Shown: piece by piece, positions 1-10,484 of the stretch | Numbering within the stretch: position 1 is the stretch's first letter | How the letters are laid out: each line of letters begins with the position of its first letter | NCBI GenBank assembly: GCA_014904985.1 | Contig: MU129470.1 | Span: 1 to 11,539 of the forward strand | From: Hydnum rufescens UP504 | Taxonomy: Eukaryota > Basidiomycota > Agaricomycetes > Cantharellales > Hydnaceae | Direction: 5' to 3' | Length of the DNA: 11,539 bases | Position numbers and translations under genes: made by a program | The notes under the pieces: generated by a model | What the model was told of the DNA's origin: nothing | Database searches by the model: none | What the model saw: the letters and a program-made list of their open reading frames with translations, nothing else

Positions 1-170
1 CCGATGCCAGCGAGTCCATTCAGCCAGTACACGGGTGGTCTTTCCCCATTCGCACTCTCGGACCATGAGATGATCTCCTTCAATATGGCAACACGAGTGC
101 CCTCGGGCATGAAGATGGAGCGTCTTCACGCGCAGAGTCGTATCTCGCGTAGGGTGCTCGAGGTAGAGAT
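1..170 (-). pseudogene. NACHT-domain (STAND NTPase) protein, partial, frameshifted, runs off left edge
   Basis: Reading leftward from position 110, the frame gives MPEGTRVAILKEI, then a tryptophan-containing helix, then PPVYWLNGLAGIG ending at the window edge. This is the characteristic entry to a basidiomycete NACHT domain: a P-G-T-R-V segment, an I-x-x-W helix, and the W-L-x-G-x-A-G-x-G start of the Walker A loop. The lysine and serine/threonine of Walker A would lie beyond position 1. Just upstream (about 111-150) the linker typical of this family, ARYDSAREDAPSS, is readable but in a different frame. A single base appears to be missing near 110-113, and the upstream frame then meets a stop near 80-82. 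NACHT proteins are NLR-like NTPases implicated in fungal self/non-self recognition. The family call is strong; whether the gene is dead or carries a sequencing error cannot be decided from this fragment. The start codon and 5' exons are not established. Confidence 0.72.
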
Positions 171-1826
171 AGTAATAGGATAGTATCAGGGGATGCTGGC
201 CCATCTATAAATCGATTAATGTGGGTAGGTCGTCCAAATACTTGAGCGCAGCACTGACAGTTATGGGAATGGGGATGGACGTCCCCTCCACGACCACCAA
301 TACCCCCGTGCGCCCCAACCCCCCCACTACCAGTAGCTGAGGACATGCATGGATAAGGATGAGGACAAGGGATTGAAAAGCGACTCACTGATCATAGATT
401 CCATGGGGTAGTATCCGATTCCGCCGCTGCGAAGATCGGCTGCACAGACGGGCTAGTGAAGTTCAAGGGTGGATATCCGATAGGATTTCCGGCCGATCGG
501 TCTATATCTCGTTGTGATCCAGACGCTGGTTGTGATCTAGTGAGCTGCAAGGTTTTAGAGGGACAGTCAATCGATCACGGATGCTAATCACACAGTCGGG
601 CCAGTCCGCTGTGCCAGACTTCTTGTTGGTTCCTACAACTCCTTGGATTTTATTTCTGATTGAACATCGTGTAATTTTTCCCATACTTCAATGGACAGCA
701 GACTCCTCGTTGAAGTGACCCCTTGGTGGTTAGCCTAGATGAGTAGGACCGAGAACGTATAGAGCATAGCAGGTCAGCTTGGAGCGAACGATGGGCAAGG
801 GCACCACACCCAACGCCATCGATTCATGTGTTCTTCTAGATATTCTTCCACTCATCAATTGCAGCAGGCTGGCAACTTGATTTAAAAGGGCAATGCATCT
901 CGATTTGGAGTCGACGGTGTTCTCCATCAACATCAGTACGTGTACACCGCGAAGTCCTTCAATTCTTCCGTTCTAGATGATGATGCTGACTTCTCATCGT
1001 GTTCCCTATTTTTATTATAGCTTGACGTTTGTCGATGGTTTCGTGGCCAGTAAGCGCCAGGCGGCAGCATAGTCGTCGTGGCGTACTGCTCCATCTTCGA
1101 GTGGGGATCATCTACATGTAAAAGCCTGATACATGCAGAACCCAGGTGTTCATCTTACCAGAGCACAATCGAGCCCTCCAAGCGGACGTTGCTAAATGCT
1201 TTTTTTTTTTTTTGAAAATAGTGAGATACTGCCCCCTCGACGAACCATCCCTCAGAAACAGATCTTCGCATACGGACTCGTATGGATTGCACGTCTGATT
1301 GCGAATGCGCTCTCGCTTTGACCCCAGAAATTATCATCGACCTATCGACATCATGTCAGGATCTGCAGTCTTCCAAACAATATTTGAGACTATTCTCGCT
1401 TTGCCATCCATGGTACACGCTAATTTTTCTTTTCTCTACCCTGCTAAATTAAGGATCCCAGGGGCTTCGATTCACTGCGTTCTTTCATAGATAAAATATC
1501 GTATCGTATAATATACAATGTAGAAGCCCCTGCCTTCAAATCCTCAAGTGGAAGTGATCTTGTTGTATGCTTGCGTGGAAGAGATTATCGCCATCCCCCT
1601 TGTGATCCCCCTCCCCGCCATTTTTATTACACCTCCGTCTAGCTCGAAGTGTGTTGAAATCCACAAGTAAATCCTGCCATATCCAAAGGAATATTACTCC
1701 ACCCCTAAGAATGACCCGTGTCACTTCACTCTCCACAGCTCAAGTCTGGGCGTCTAATTTTTTTTGTTGGTTTTAATAACGGTGGAAGCATACATGTACA
1801 CAGCGAGGGTACTAATTCCGAACTTC
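171..1826. other. No clear gene; intergenic or decayed DNA
   Basis: Apart from the weak helical piece at 820-930, I see no recognisable coding region on either strand. The stretch includes a run of 14 T at 1200-1213 and several scattered short frames without family resemblance. One short plus-strand combination (1353-1412 joined to 1454-1642) can be read as 82 residues, but it needs a 41-nt intron and has poor codon choice, so I do not call it. Parts of 171-1340 may be remnants of the upstream half of the NACHT gene. Confidence 0.5.
820..930 (-). other. Possible N-terminal helical (MLKL-NTD/HeLo-like) piece of the NACHT gene
   Basis: On the minus strand, reading left from about 930, an open frame gives MENTVDSKSRCIALLNQVAS followed by LLQLMSGRI. 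The pattern of a short charged stretch, then K/S-x-x-C and an amphipathic leucine-rich helix, resembles the N-terminal helical bundle often found ahead of NACHT domains in basidiomycetes. It lies in the right order and strand to be an early exon of the gene whose P-loop is at positions 1-110. The similarity covers only about 25 residues, the residues after it do not match expectation, and I could not link it to the P-loop by consistent splicing. A decayed exon and a chance match are both possible. Confidence 0.22.
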
Positions 1827-2845
1827 CTAGCAAGGGACATTACACGTATTCAGTAGGAAAAAAACCGCACCGCGCACACCGCACACACAAAAAGTCCTTC
1901 CTGGGTCCTCCCCTTTGGTCCTCGACCAAAAATGGGGTGAGGTGAGGGGGGGGGGATTCAAATACTCAAAGTCAACGTATGAGCGCCGGTCCCTCACCGA
2001 CTGCTGCCCGAATCCCCGTTTCGACGACGACGGCATCCTCGGTGACGACGGCGTCATTCCGGAACTAGTCGGAATGCCAAACCCCAATCGCGCCCAATCG
2101 TTCTTGCACCCCGGATACATGCGTCCGTGCTCCGCCACGCGGGCCACGGAATTCACGAGGAATTCCTGCGGGATGTACGCCTCGCTCGTGGCCTGCGGAA
2201 GGATGCGCACGCCCTTGCCGTGCGCGACGGAGAGCAGCATTTTGATGTCGTTGTGGTCCATGTACTGTTTCTCACGGAAGCGGCTTTCCATCGAGGCTCG
2301 GTGCTGGGACCAGCCTTGGAGTTTCAGGAGCAGGACGAGGATGAGGGGAGCGGCGGGCAGGCCGGCGTTCCAGGTGATCTTGTCCGCTGGGAAGAGCGGG
2401 ATGTCCATCGTTCCCGGAAGTAGGATATCCACTTTGATCTGGACATCCGACCACGACGAATGGGTACGGTATAGAGAGGAACTCGCAAGACGGGACGAGG
2501 ACGTGCCCTGGGACACACGATACCACAAGACTTTGTAGGTCGCCAAGGGATTCCGTGCATCGACGAGGTAGAAGCGAGGATTGAGAGCGACCACACGTCG
2601 CTTGAGCGGTTCCTGTGACCAAGTGGTGGAAAGGACGAAAACGTCGAGATCCTATGAGGATGCGAGGGCGTGATTAGGGGTACCAGTGGCAGACGTCGAT
2701 AGGACCGGCCTACGTTTGGCTCCCTCGGGTTCCCGTAAAGCTGGCATGCCATCCCCCCCACGAAACAGCACTCCAAGCCCGCATCCTTTAATGTTTTGAC
2801 GACATCGCGTGCAGCAGCGGAGACCTGTGCAGGTGAAGGGTGCAT
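1827..2845 (-). CDS. Nucleotidyltransferase-fold protein, fungal expanded family, two exons
   Basis: Exon 1 is 2845-2714, the intron is 2713-2652 (62 nt, donor GTAGGC, acceptor CATAG, phase 0), and exon 2 is 2651-1827, giving 318 residues. Three features define the fold. FVGGMACQLYG (28-38) is the Gly-Gly turn. PNDLDVFVLS follows across the splice junction, with Asp45 and Asp47 as the paired metal-binding acids 13 residues after the Gly-Gly. KVDILLPG carries a third acidic residue, Asp119. NPRFYLVDARN (68-78), TYKVLWYR (82-89) and LLLKLQGWSQHR are family landmarks. Many basidiomycetes carry several copies, mostly uncharacterised; the fold suggests transfer of a nucleotide to a small molecule, RNA or protein, but the substrate is unknown. 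Two oddities: a Ser-rich 26-residue insert (90-115, positions 2516-2439) could be an unrecognised 78-nt intron, and the last ~85 residues are low-complexity and contain a run of ten C on the coding strand. The true C-terminus may therefore differ. Confidence 0.85.
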
Positions 2846-3556
2846 CTTGCTGTGGGGAAAGGTGGCACTAGGAAGAGACGGGGATCAGGGATATGTGGGA
2901 GAAGCGGGGGCTGGGAGCTGGGAGCGCCCGTGAGGTAAGGGATGATCTGTGCAACCGACACGAGGCCGCAGTCTGGTTCCAATGAATGCATCCCCTTCAG
3001 AAGAGGCCAAGTCATGTGCATCAGTTGTGCACGTTGGACCTGCGTACTGAATCATCTGAAATTGGTATACCTGAATGATGTACATGTGGTGAGAAGGAAG
3101 AATCCAGCAGGAGATCAGGTCCATGACGGCAGAGGCGAGAAGACCAAGGGGGCCTTATCTGGGCCACAGTTCAATGATAGTTTTCCTGCCAGAATCAAGC
3201 CAGGATCGGACAAAAGCAGCAACAACTGCGTTCTTCTAGATAATCAAGCCAGTCAAGCTAGCTTTCACGGCCACCTTGTGCATAAATGCAGGGGGGATTG
3301 AATCCGGGCGTCGTTTAGAACCCTTTCATATTAGTGACAAGAGTCCAGACTCTACTAGATTTCCCACATCCCTTTACTGAAATAGACGGCAATCAGCGAG
3401 GATTTTGAATATTCGGACGATTGAGGGCGAAAAGATCTAGATGCGGTCCATTCTGTTGTTTCCAAGAGACGTCAGAGACAAAATTTCCATTTATCTGCAC
3501 AGACACAAACCTTCATTTCGGCTCGTTCCGTTTATATTACATAAGCGGTGACATGA
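2846..3556. other. Intergenic: promoter side of the nucleotidyltransferase gene and 3' flank of the oxygenase gene
   Basis: No coding region is supported. On the minus strand the 150 bases upstream of the start at 2845 are pyrimidine-rich, including CCCCCGCTTCTCCC and a CCCCACAG just before CAAGATG, with no TATA box. The CCCCACAG could be a splice acceptor, which would put an untranslated or short coding exon further upstream. The segment 3300-3556 is unremarkable and would include the 3' untranslated region of the gene ending at 3557. Confidence 0.5.
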
Positions 3557-5007
<1,451 letters not shown>

Positions 5008-5049
5008 TGTAGAGTGCAGTTGGAGGTGGCTCCAGCGAACTCTCAGAAG

Positions 5050-5055
5050 ATATAA
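5050..5055 (-). promoter_or_regulatory. Possible TATA element of the nitronate monooxygenase gene
   Basis: The minus strand reads TTATAT about 43-48 bases upstream of the start codon at 5007, inside CGTTATATCTTC. The spacing would leave a very short leader. This is a weak match and the only AT-rich candidate in the first 100 bases upstream. Confidence 0.3.
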
Positions 5056-6282
5056 CGAGGTCACTCCGGTTGCATGTCCATGTGTTTACCGAGGCACAGC
5101 CCCTATCCCTTAGTGGACCCGGTGAGAAAATTTTAGACTTCGGAAGAATCGTCTGACCACTTTCTCAATCCTACCTGGTTACTTTGTTGGCTTCTGTGCT
5201 TGCTTTCCGTGTGCCAAATTTCTCTCCCCTGGTCCCGCTGACCTCTCAGGCTGGAATCAACACCATCTCCCGTGTGAAAATGGCCACTCTCACGTGCAGT
5301 GTCAGTATGGATACTTTGTAATTTGCTGACTCAATCTCCCGGATTCCAAAAGCAGAATTCCGACACTGTCGGCGTCAATTCCGCTCGCTGCCCGAAAGCC
5401 CCTAATTTGGGGGGAGTATATTGCCTTATGTTACATGGTGGATGCGTTGACATACCTTCTTAGAGGATGTTGAGAGTTGAGAAGACCTCAGAAAGCGAGA
5501 AAAGAATTATTGCGGAGCAGGTGAGCAAGCTTACCTACGCCTTTCATACTCTTCGTTGCAATTGACGTTCGTCATGAACAGTACTGTATTGTATTATTCA
5601 TATCTGTAATTGTTACACTAATGGCCTCTATTCTGCCCAGGCATCCCTCGGCTTCTCCAGCTATGATAAAATCCCGGATTACTTAGGGCGGGGAGCTAAT
5701 TATTGAATCATGAGACTGTAGGCCGGTCGAACTACTCGGAAAGACCAACGTCTAGGTCCTTTTTGCGCGTCTATGTTGTTGGTCTGGTCATTCTCGTCAT
5801 ACGGGCCACTTCGATGTTCATCACTGATATGTGGATACAACTACCGAGGTTGAGCCGCCGATCGTCTCCGCTACATATACAGGGGTTCAGAGACATGGGG
5901 ATACACATACTGAAAACTATTCAACTCGGTCGACTCCACTGGAATCCAAATATGGCTTTGTCTCCTAATCCATAAATCCTAGTTCTTCGCACACATCGAC
6001 CGTTCATTCTTCCCAGGAGCGACCTTCGCCACTCCGCAGGCGATATGGATGTGTACACATCTGTACATATGGGTCAGAAACAATGACATTCTCCCTTTAG
6101 TGATTGAAGCATCGTCACTCGCTTCGAGTCGCCGAACTTGCCATGAAGCCATATGCCTGCCATCCTGCTGCCATGATCGCCGCCGTTCCTATTTGCTCTC
6201 GACGTACTGGGGTGTTTGGAAGAGAAATAATAGACAAAGAACGGCGGATGGGTATTCCAAGCGCGCTCAATACTATGGCACG
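5056..6282. other. Mostly non-coding; promoter and 3' flank DNA
   Basis: The left part lies upstream of the oxygenase gene and the right part downstream of the minus-strand gene ending at 6283. I recognise no protein family here. The only coding candidate is the tiny spliced frame at 5467-5686, listed separately. A frame around 5703-5975 on the plus strand has a hydrophobic stretch (VYVVGLVILVI) but lacks an ATG at its beginning and resembles nothing known to me. Confidence 0.45.
5467..5686 (+). CDS. Weak candidate: tiny spliced single-pass membrane protein
   Basis: ATG at 5467 opens an 18-codon charged segment (MLRVEKTSESEKRIIAEQ) that ends exactly at a good donor, GTGAGC at 5521. An acceptor at 5580-5581 (GAACAG) restores the frame and adds 34 residues starting YCIVLFISVIVTLMA, a convincing membrane-spanning stretch, before a stop at 5684-5686. 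The 61-nt intron matches the size of real introns in this window. A second intron-like signal inside the last part (CACTAAT branch-like, CTGCCCAG acceptor near 5640) offers an alternative structure. The total is only 52 residues, the start context is poor and I know no homologue, so chance is quite possible. Confidence 0.18.
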
Positions 6283-6865
6283 TTATGCACATGACGCCTG
6301 GTCATCGGGGGAAACGATCGCTGCAATGTCGTACTTGCCTGCGGTTCCCAGAAATTCCCGGATTGAGCTCCGCCTGGCAGCGAGGCCATCAGCATTCCGA
6401 GAAAACGGGGTGCGACTTGCACCCTCAATTATACCTCGTAAGTCAATTCAGGATCCCCGAGATGAGGTGTCTCCGCTGCTTGATTAGTTGGCTACGAGTG
6501 GCGTAACGGATTCTGGGTGCCCAAATTAAGATAGCACGACCATCGTCAAGTTGGCCGGCCCATGTTCCAAATTGATAGGCCAGCATAGCGGAGGGACCAT
6601 GGTGCATAAGTAGGTGCCGTGGGATTGTACCCTTCTGAGGCCGGAAACTGTGACACCAGAGCCGAGTACCGCTCAAGACGTCGATGAGCTCTTTCGGAGC
6701 AACTTCACCACTGGGTAAGTTCTCTAGTACCTTAATGGAGTCCCCCGAGACAGTGAGAGAAGCAGTGCCCAGGATATCTAGTGCATCACCGACGTCAAGG
6801 GCGCAGACAATCGTTGAGCCAAGAAAAGGAGAGCGATAATAGGTGGCGCTCTCAGACGTGTTCAT
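6283..6865 (-). CDS. Unrecognised two-exon protein, 173 residues
   Basis: Exon 1 is 6865-6496 and exon 2 is 6434-6283, separated by a 61-nt intron (donor GTAGCC at 6495, acceptor ACGAG at 6436-6435, phase 1). The start ATG has a favourable fungal context (CACAATG). The product begins MNTSESATYYRSPFLGSTIV, contains a Trp/His-rich centre (LWCHSFRPQKG, MLAYQFGTWAGQL), a hydrophobic strand AILIWAPRIRY, and ends GKYDIAAIVSPDDQASCA. Codon choice leans to C and G at third positions, as in the other real genes here, and the second exon is open for 50 codons in the frame the splice predicts. There is no signal peptide, membrane segment or motif I can assign. The first exon is well supported as coding; the splice is less certain because the donor is weak and no strong branch site precedes the acceptor. 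Without splicing, exon 1 would run 17 residues further to a stop at 6443. Confidence 0.55.
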
Positions 6866-7695
6866 TGTGATCTGAAGAAAACTTTCGCATTATAGATGTC
6901 AACCTGAACAAGCTCGGATCTTGACGAAGAGGCTTACAGGTTGATCTTCACAGTCGATGCAGAGAGGTCAGGCATGAAGCTCAGTCTGGGTATCGATATG
7001 GAGAAGAGGCAGTATAGAGAATGGGCTGATTGGGCAGGCAACGAGCGCGTCTTTGCAGGGATGGCTGCGCGCGTAGAGTCCCGGGTTAGAATTGAGTGAC
7101 AGAAGGGTGTGTAGGGTGCCCAGTAAGCACCGTCGCCAGAAATTTAAATGGCGGGGGGAGAGGCAACGATGCAATCGATATCAAGGATCGTGATGTCACG
7201 CGTGACTCAGTCGCTGTTTGCCGAGTCGCCCACTCTGGAATTGTTTGGCCTTTGACCCCCCACCCTGAGTCCATACTGCTTCCGCGACGCCCCCTTAGCT
7301 TTTCGTCATGTGCCATACCGAATCTACTGGAGCCAATTTATGCTGGAACTGGCTGAACCAACGGGATGAATCACCCTAAGTTCACTTTTGCAGGACCGGG
7401 GCGTTTTTTATTATTATTTATACCATCAATTTCCGCCAAAATCATAGTCTCATTACACGGTATATGGATTAATATCATCTACTGAGGTGTCTATAGTCAC
7501 TGCCACCACGGCATCAGTCGCCTCTGCGCAAGCAGATGATACCCTATATATGTCAACCGTGGACATTTTCTCGTATCCCCTCCCCCCTCCTTTCGCTTTG
7601 TCTATGGAAATAGAGAGGTATCCACCATCTTCTTGCCGCCCTTTTACGTGGCTCCACCACCCTCACGACATCTGACGATGTGAAGAGTATTCAGG
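6866..7695. other. Intergenic between divergent genes
   Basis: This lies between the minus-strand gene starting at 6865 and the plus-strand transporter remnant, so it would contain the promoters of both. The minus strand just before 6865 has CTTCAG seven bases before the ATG and GTAAGC near 6940, which could mark an intron in the 5' untranslated region. A T-rich stretch (GTTTTTTATTATTATTTATA) lies at about 7403-7422 on the plus strand. I see no supported coding region. Confidence 0.45.
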
Positions 7696-8640
7696 ATGGG
7701 CACTTTCGGAGATCCATTTGTGGTACAAGCCTGCCGCTTTTCCTCGATGCTTTTCTATAGTGCTCGATGGACAACTTGGAAGGTTAATTTCGAAAAGCCT
7801 TATGATCGAGGCAATCCAAAGGACTGGCCACGCCTACGGAAATGGGCGATGACGTTGCAGCTAGGCCTTTGCACCTTATGCGTCAGCGCTGCCCCCTCCG
7901 CGTACAGCGGTTCGAATCCGCCATGCACGATCTCCGTATGAGTTGAACCGTGGCCATTCTTGGACTATTGCTATATGTCTTTGGTTAGTCCCCTTCACGT
8001 GGCAGGCGACCACGGAAAATATTTCCCTCTACCATTTTTCCAGGCCTTGCTTTTGGACCTTTGATCTGGGCACCACTTAGCGAGGTGAGCATCCACCGTC
8101 ATTGTTTCCCCGCTTTTCTCACCTTACAGGTATGTCGCTCCCCTATTTGTGGGTCTCCTCTTTCTGCTTCACGATAATCCGTGTAATGATCATTTAATTG
8201 CAAACCTTGATGGCACCTTACTATAGACCGCTGTCATCGGCTACCTAATTGATGCATACACGATCTACTGTATAACCGCTCTAGCAGCGAACGTCCTCCG
8301 ATCCATCCTGGCCACCGTATTACTCCTCTTCACACCTTCGTTACTAGTAGCCGTAGGACCACAGTGGGGAAATGCGATATTCGTATGTCTGGCACTGATG
8401 TGTACTCCGATTCCCTTTCTATTCTGCGTACGTGATTCCTGTTCTGGTCGTTTATCATGATGATCATCGCCACCTTCATCATCTCGACTCGGTGCTGATT
8501 CTATTTCGTCAACGACCTAGCGTTACGGCCCTAGAATACGAGCAAGATCTAAGTGGGCCACTCCACTCACAACTCCACACCCAACCTCATGCCCAGTATC
8601 CACCCCAATGTTCCCCATCGCCCCTCAAGAGAAGCGCTGA
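7696..8640 (+). pseudogene. MFS drug:H+ antiporter (DHA1-type), internally deleted and frameshifted
   Basis: Both ends of a fungal MFS exporter are readable. The N-terminal part in one frame has FEKPYDRGNPKDWPRLRKW and the first membrane helix through SAPSAYSG-type residues (to ~7911). One base is then missing near 7911-7922; the next frame gives MHDLRMS, a TGA at 7944-7946 where Trp is expected, then TVAILGLLLYVFG. An intron 7984-8043 leads to LAFGPLIWAPLSE (8044-8084), a hallmark of helix 2. Next comes a 45-nt GT-AG segment (8085-8129), a short hydrophobic piece (YVAPLFVGLLFLL), and an exon at 8227-8427 with GYLIDAYTIY and PQWGNAIFV (helices 11-12). The intron 8428-8520 restores the tail CRYGPRIRARSKWA, with a stop at 8638-8640. 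Roughly helices 3-10, about 1 kb of coding sequence, are absent. The exact first codon is uncertain. Such transporters sit in the plasma membrane and export toxic compounds; this copy cannot make a working one. Confidence 0.88.
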
Positions 8641-9738
8641 TGCCCTGCTTCCAGCTGCCGGCCGCTATTGAGCCTATCCCTCCCATTTTGACCATACCAT
8701 TCCCAACTGTTTTTGAGACAAGACATTGGCTTTGCATCCATAGGGTCCAAGCTACTCACAACACGGCACAATATCGGGGAGTCTGGGGGAATCGAAACAT
8801 CACTGACAGGTCTACGGTGAAAAAGGTGAACCACGCGACCCGGCAGATTTTCCCTCCCTTCCTTCTTCGAATGCTTGATCCCAAGACAGGTTTGTTGTAA
8901 TGTAGCGAAATCTAACTGCTTATAGTTATAAGCTGAATATGTATGCCCAGCGAGGACTCTATGATCGTTCCCTACCTGTCCGGGTAGAGGGTAATACTAC
9001 ACGTGGCCGAACCTCTTGTGTGCTCCTCGGGCAGAGGCGCATATTTAGAGCAAGTTAGGCGTCTGCCAAGGCAATTCAAGAGAGATCTCTTCCCTATTTA
9101 CAGCACCATTTTGCATTTTGAAAGCCCCTAACATCTAGCCAGGAGAGGTAATGCGTATATTGTCAAGATTGACGGCGCATGGGATCGGAGATATGCCATC
9201 TTGGGATTCCCTAGGTGATTCAGCGACGCAATTCCTACACAATTGGCTTCCACTCTCGTACTTATGTATCGCCCACACTGAATTATCACCCTCGATCGTT
9301 CCGGTTCAAGCCTCGTCGGTATGCATTGAGGTCTTTCAAGGAACTCAGCAGGGCGAGGCCACGAGACGGTGCAAAAAGTGGACAACCAATCAGGAGGGCT
9401 CAAACCGAAAGTTCTGAGTACATCACTGATGCTTGATAATCAGACTCTCGTGTGAAGGAGATTCGCAAGCATCACTAGGAACGGAATGAAGAATGATGAC
9501 TCAACACCTCCCGCAATAAGGCACGGCTAGATAGGGTTGGTTCGATTCCGGGATCAAAGGATCAAAGCAATTACAGTTTTCAATGGATATATAGTTTTCA
9601 CGTATGAGGGAAGGGTGACAAATGATCACGATTCGCCGCGGTCTTGAGTCGTAAACAACTCAAGATAGTGGGTCGTATCGGGGAAAAAAGCCTGGTGCAC
9701 AATTATCTCAAATTGAAAGCATCACTTGAAGCTCGGCA
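8641..9738. other. No gene recognised
   Basis: This is the 3' flank of the transporter remnant on the left and of the minus-strand DUF3237-like gene on the right. Several frames of 70-115 codons exist on both strands, but none shows family motifs, good starts or consistent splice signals. A tRNA-like GGTTCGATTCC at about 9538-9548 has no tRNA around it. Confidence 0.5.
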
Positions 9739-10450
9739 TTAGCAAGGATAGAACTGGGAGAAATTGGATTCCGTATTCACCACAAATGCCCAGTGAGGAG
9801 CAACTAGGAAGTTTCCGACAAACTTTCCGGGAGCGTAAAAGGTTTGTTCAAGGAGGCCTTCCGCGGCTACCGAATCACTTTCGAGAGTGCTGTAAGACAG
9901 ATATGAGCATATCACCTTCCAAGCGCGCATAAACCAAGGCAAAAAGATACATGAAAGCTTTATTTGACACTCCAAGAATCCCGAATCCCTTCATCTCGAC
10001 ATAGCCCCACTTGTTGTCTTGAACGAATTGGACGGTGTATCTAACGTCTGACGAAATTGACAGATCAGCGAGATGAAATAGATACAGGCAAGTGATATTA
10101 CTCAGATGAAAGACACCAGTGGGGTCGATGTAACCGTGCTCTCCACCGAGACCGCCGAGGACCTTAGCGAGTAGGGTGCCATCAGGTTTAGTCCAATTGC
10201 CCCTACGATCCCCATCGGTATAAGAATTTTTGATTTTGAAATGGAGCGACTGTAGCCTTACCCTCGGACGCCCACATTAAGGCGAGTGCCTTCCGGAACA
10301 GCGATCTCGCGGGAATTGGCAAGGTCAACGTCGATAGACGAAAGAAACGCGAGGCGGGTTTGAGGATGGGGAGGGGATGAACCGCCCCGGGGCGGCAGCG
10401 ACAAAGGCGGCAGTGCCAAGAGAGAGGATAGTTAAGAGAGGGAGGAACAT
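9739..10450 (-). CDS. Secreted DUF3237-like protein, four exons, one apparent frameshift
   Basis: Exons (minus): 10450-10262, 10202-10102, 10047-9951, 9889-9739. Introns are 59, 54 and 61 nt, all GT-AG and phase-consistent. Exon 1 begins with a clear signal peptide, MFLPLLTILSLGTAAFVAAAP. The following segment (SIDVDLANSREIAVPEGTRL and onward) is open only in another frame, reached if one base of the CCCCGGGG run around 10385-10392 is discounted. The product would then be 178 residues with a signal cleaved near residue 20. The body has RGGNWTKPDGTLLAKVLGG, GGEHGYIDPTGVFHL, VRYTVQFVQDNKWGYVEMKG, then FITLESDS and FYAPGKFVGNF. This order (Gly-rich turn with GTLLA-x-VL, a Gly-Gly-Glu, a second D-G-x-F, strands ending in Y-V-E-x-K-G, and a late F-x-V-G) matches my recollection of fungal secreted DUF3237 proteins, beta-barrel proteins of unknown function. 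The family call is moderate; the gene structure is well supported apart from the frame break. Confidence 0.72.
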
Positions 10451-10477
10451 GATGAGGCGAAGAATTATGAACGCCAA

Positions 10478-10484
10478 TTTTATA
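10478..10484 (-). promoter_or_regulatory. TATA box of the DUF3237-like gene
   Basis: The minus strand reads GGGGTATAAAATTGG, with TATAAAA 28-34 bases upstream of the signal-peptide ATG at 10450. This is a consensus TATA element. The spacing implies transcription starting very close to the ATG, or a slightly later start. A second AT-rich candidate, TATATAAAG, lies at 10577-10585 and would give a leader of about 100 bases. Confidence 0.5.

Noticed and set aside
1353..1642. Two-exon plus-strand frame of 82 residues
   Set aside because: It needs a 41-nt intron, shorter than any supported intron here, and its A/T-rich codons differ from the real genes.
1915..2538. Long plus-strand open frame (207 codons)
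   Set aside because: It is the antisense shadow of the nucleotidyltransferase gene, whose family motifs are clear on the minus strand.
832..3243. Short repeat GTTCTTCTAGATA near 832 and 3231
   Set aside because: A 13-base match between two points in 11.5 kb is expected by chance about once.
6104..6487. Plus-strand open frame (127 codons)
   Set aside because: It mostly overlaps exon 2 and the intron of the minus-strand gene at 6283-6865, whose codon use is better.
7905..7925. tRNA T-arm-like GCGGTTCGAATCCGC
   Set aside because: It falls inside the transporter coding sequence at the frameshift, with no acceptor, D or anticodon arms around it.
9530..9560. tRNA T-arm-like GGTTCGATTCC
   Set aside because: The stem pairs poorly and no other tRNA arms can be found upstream.
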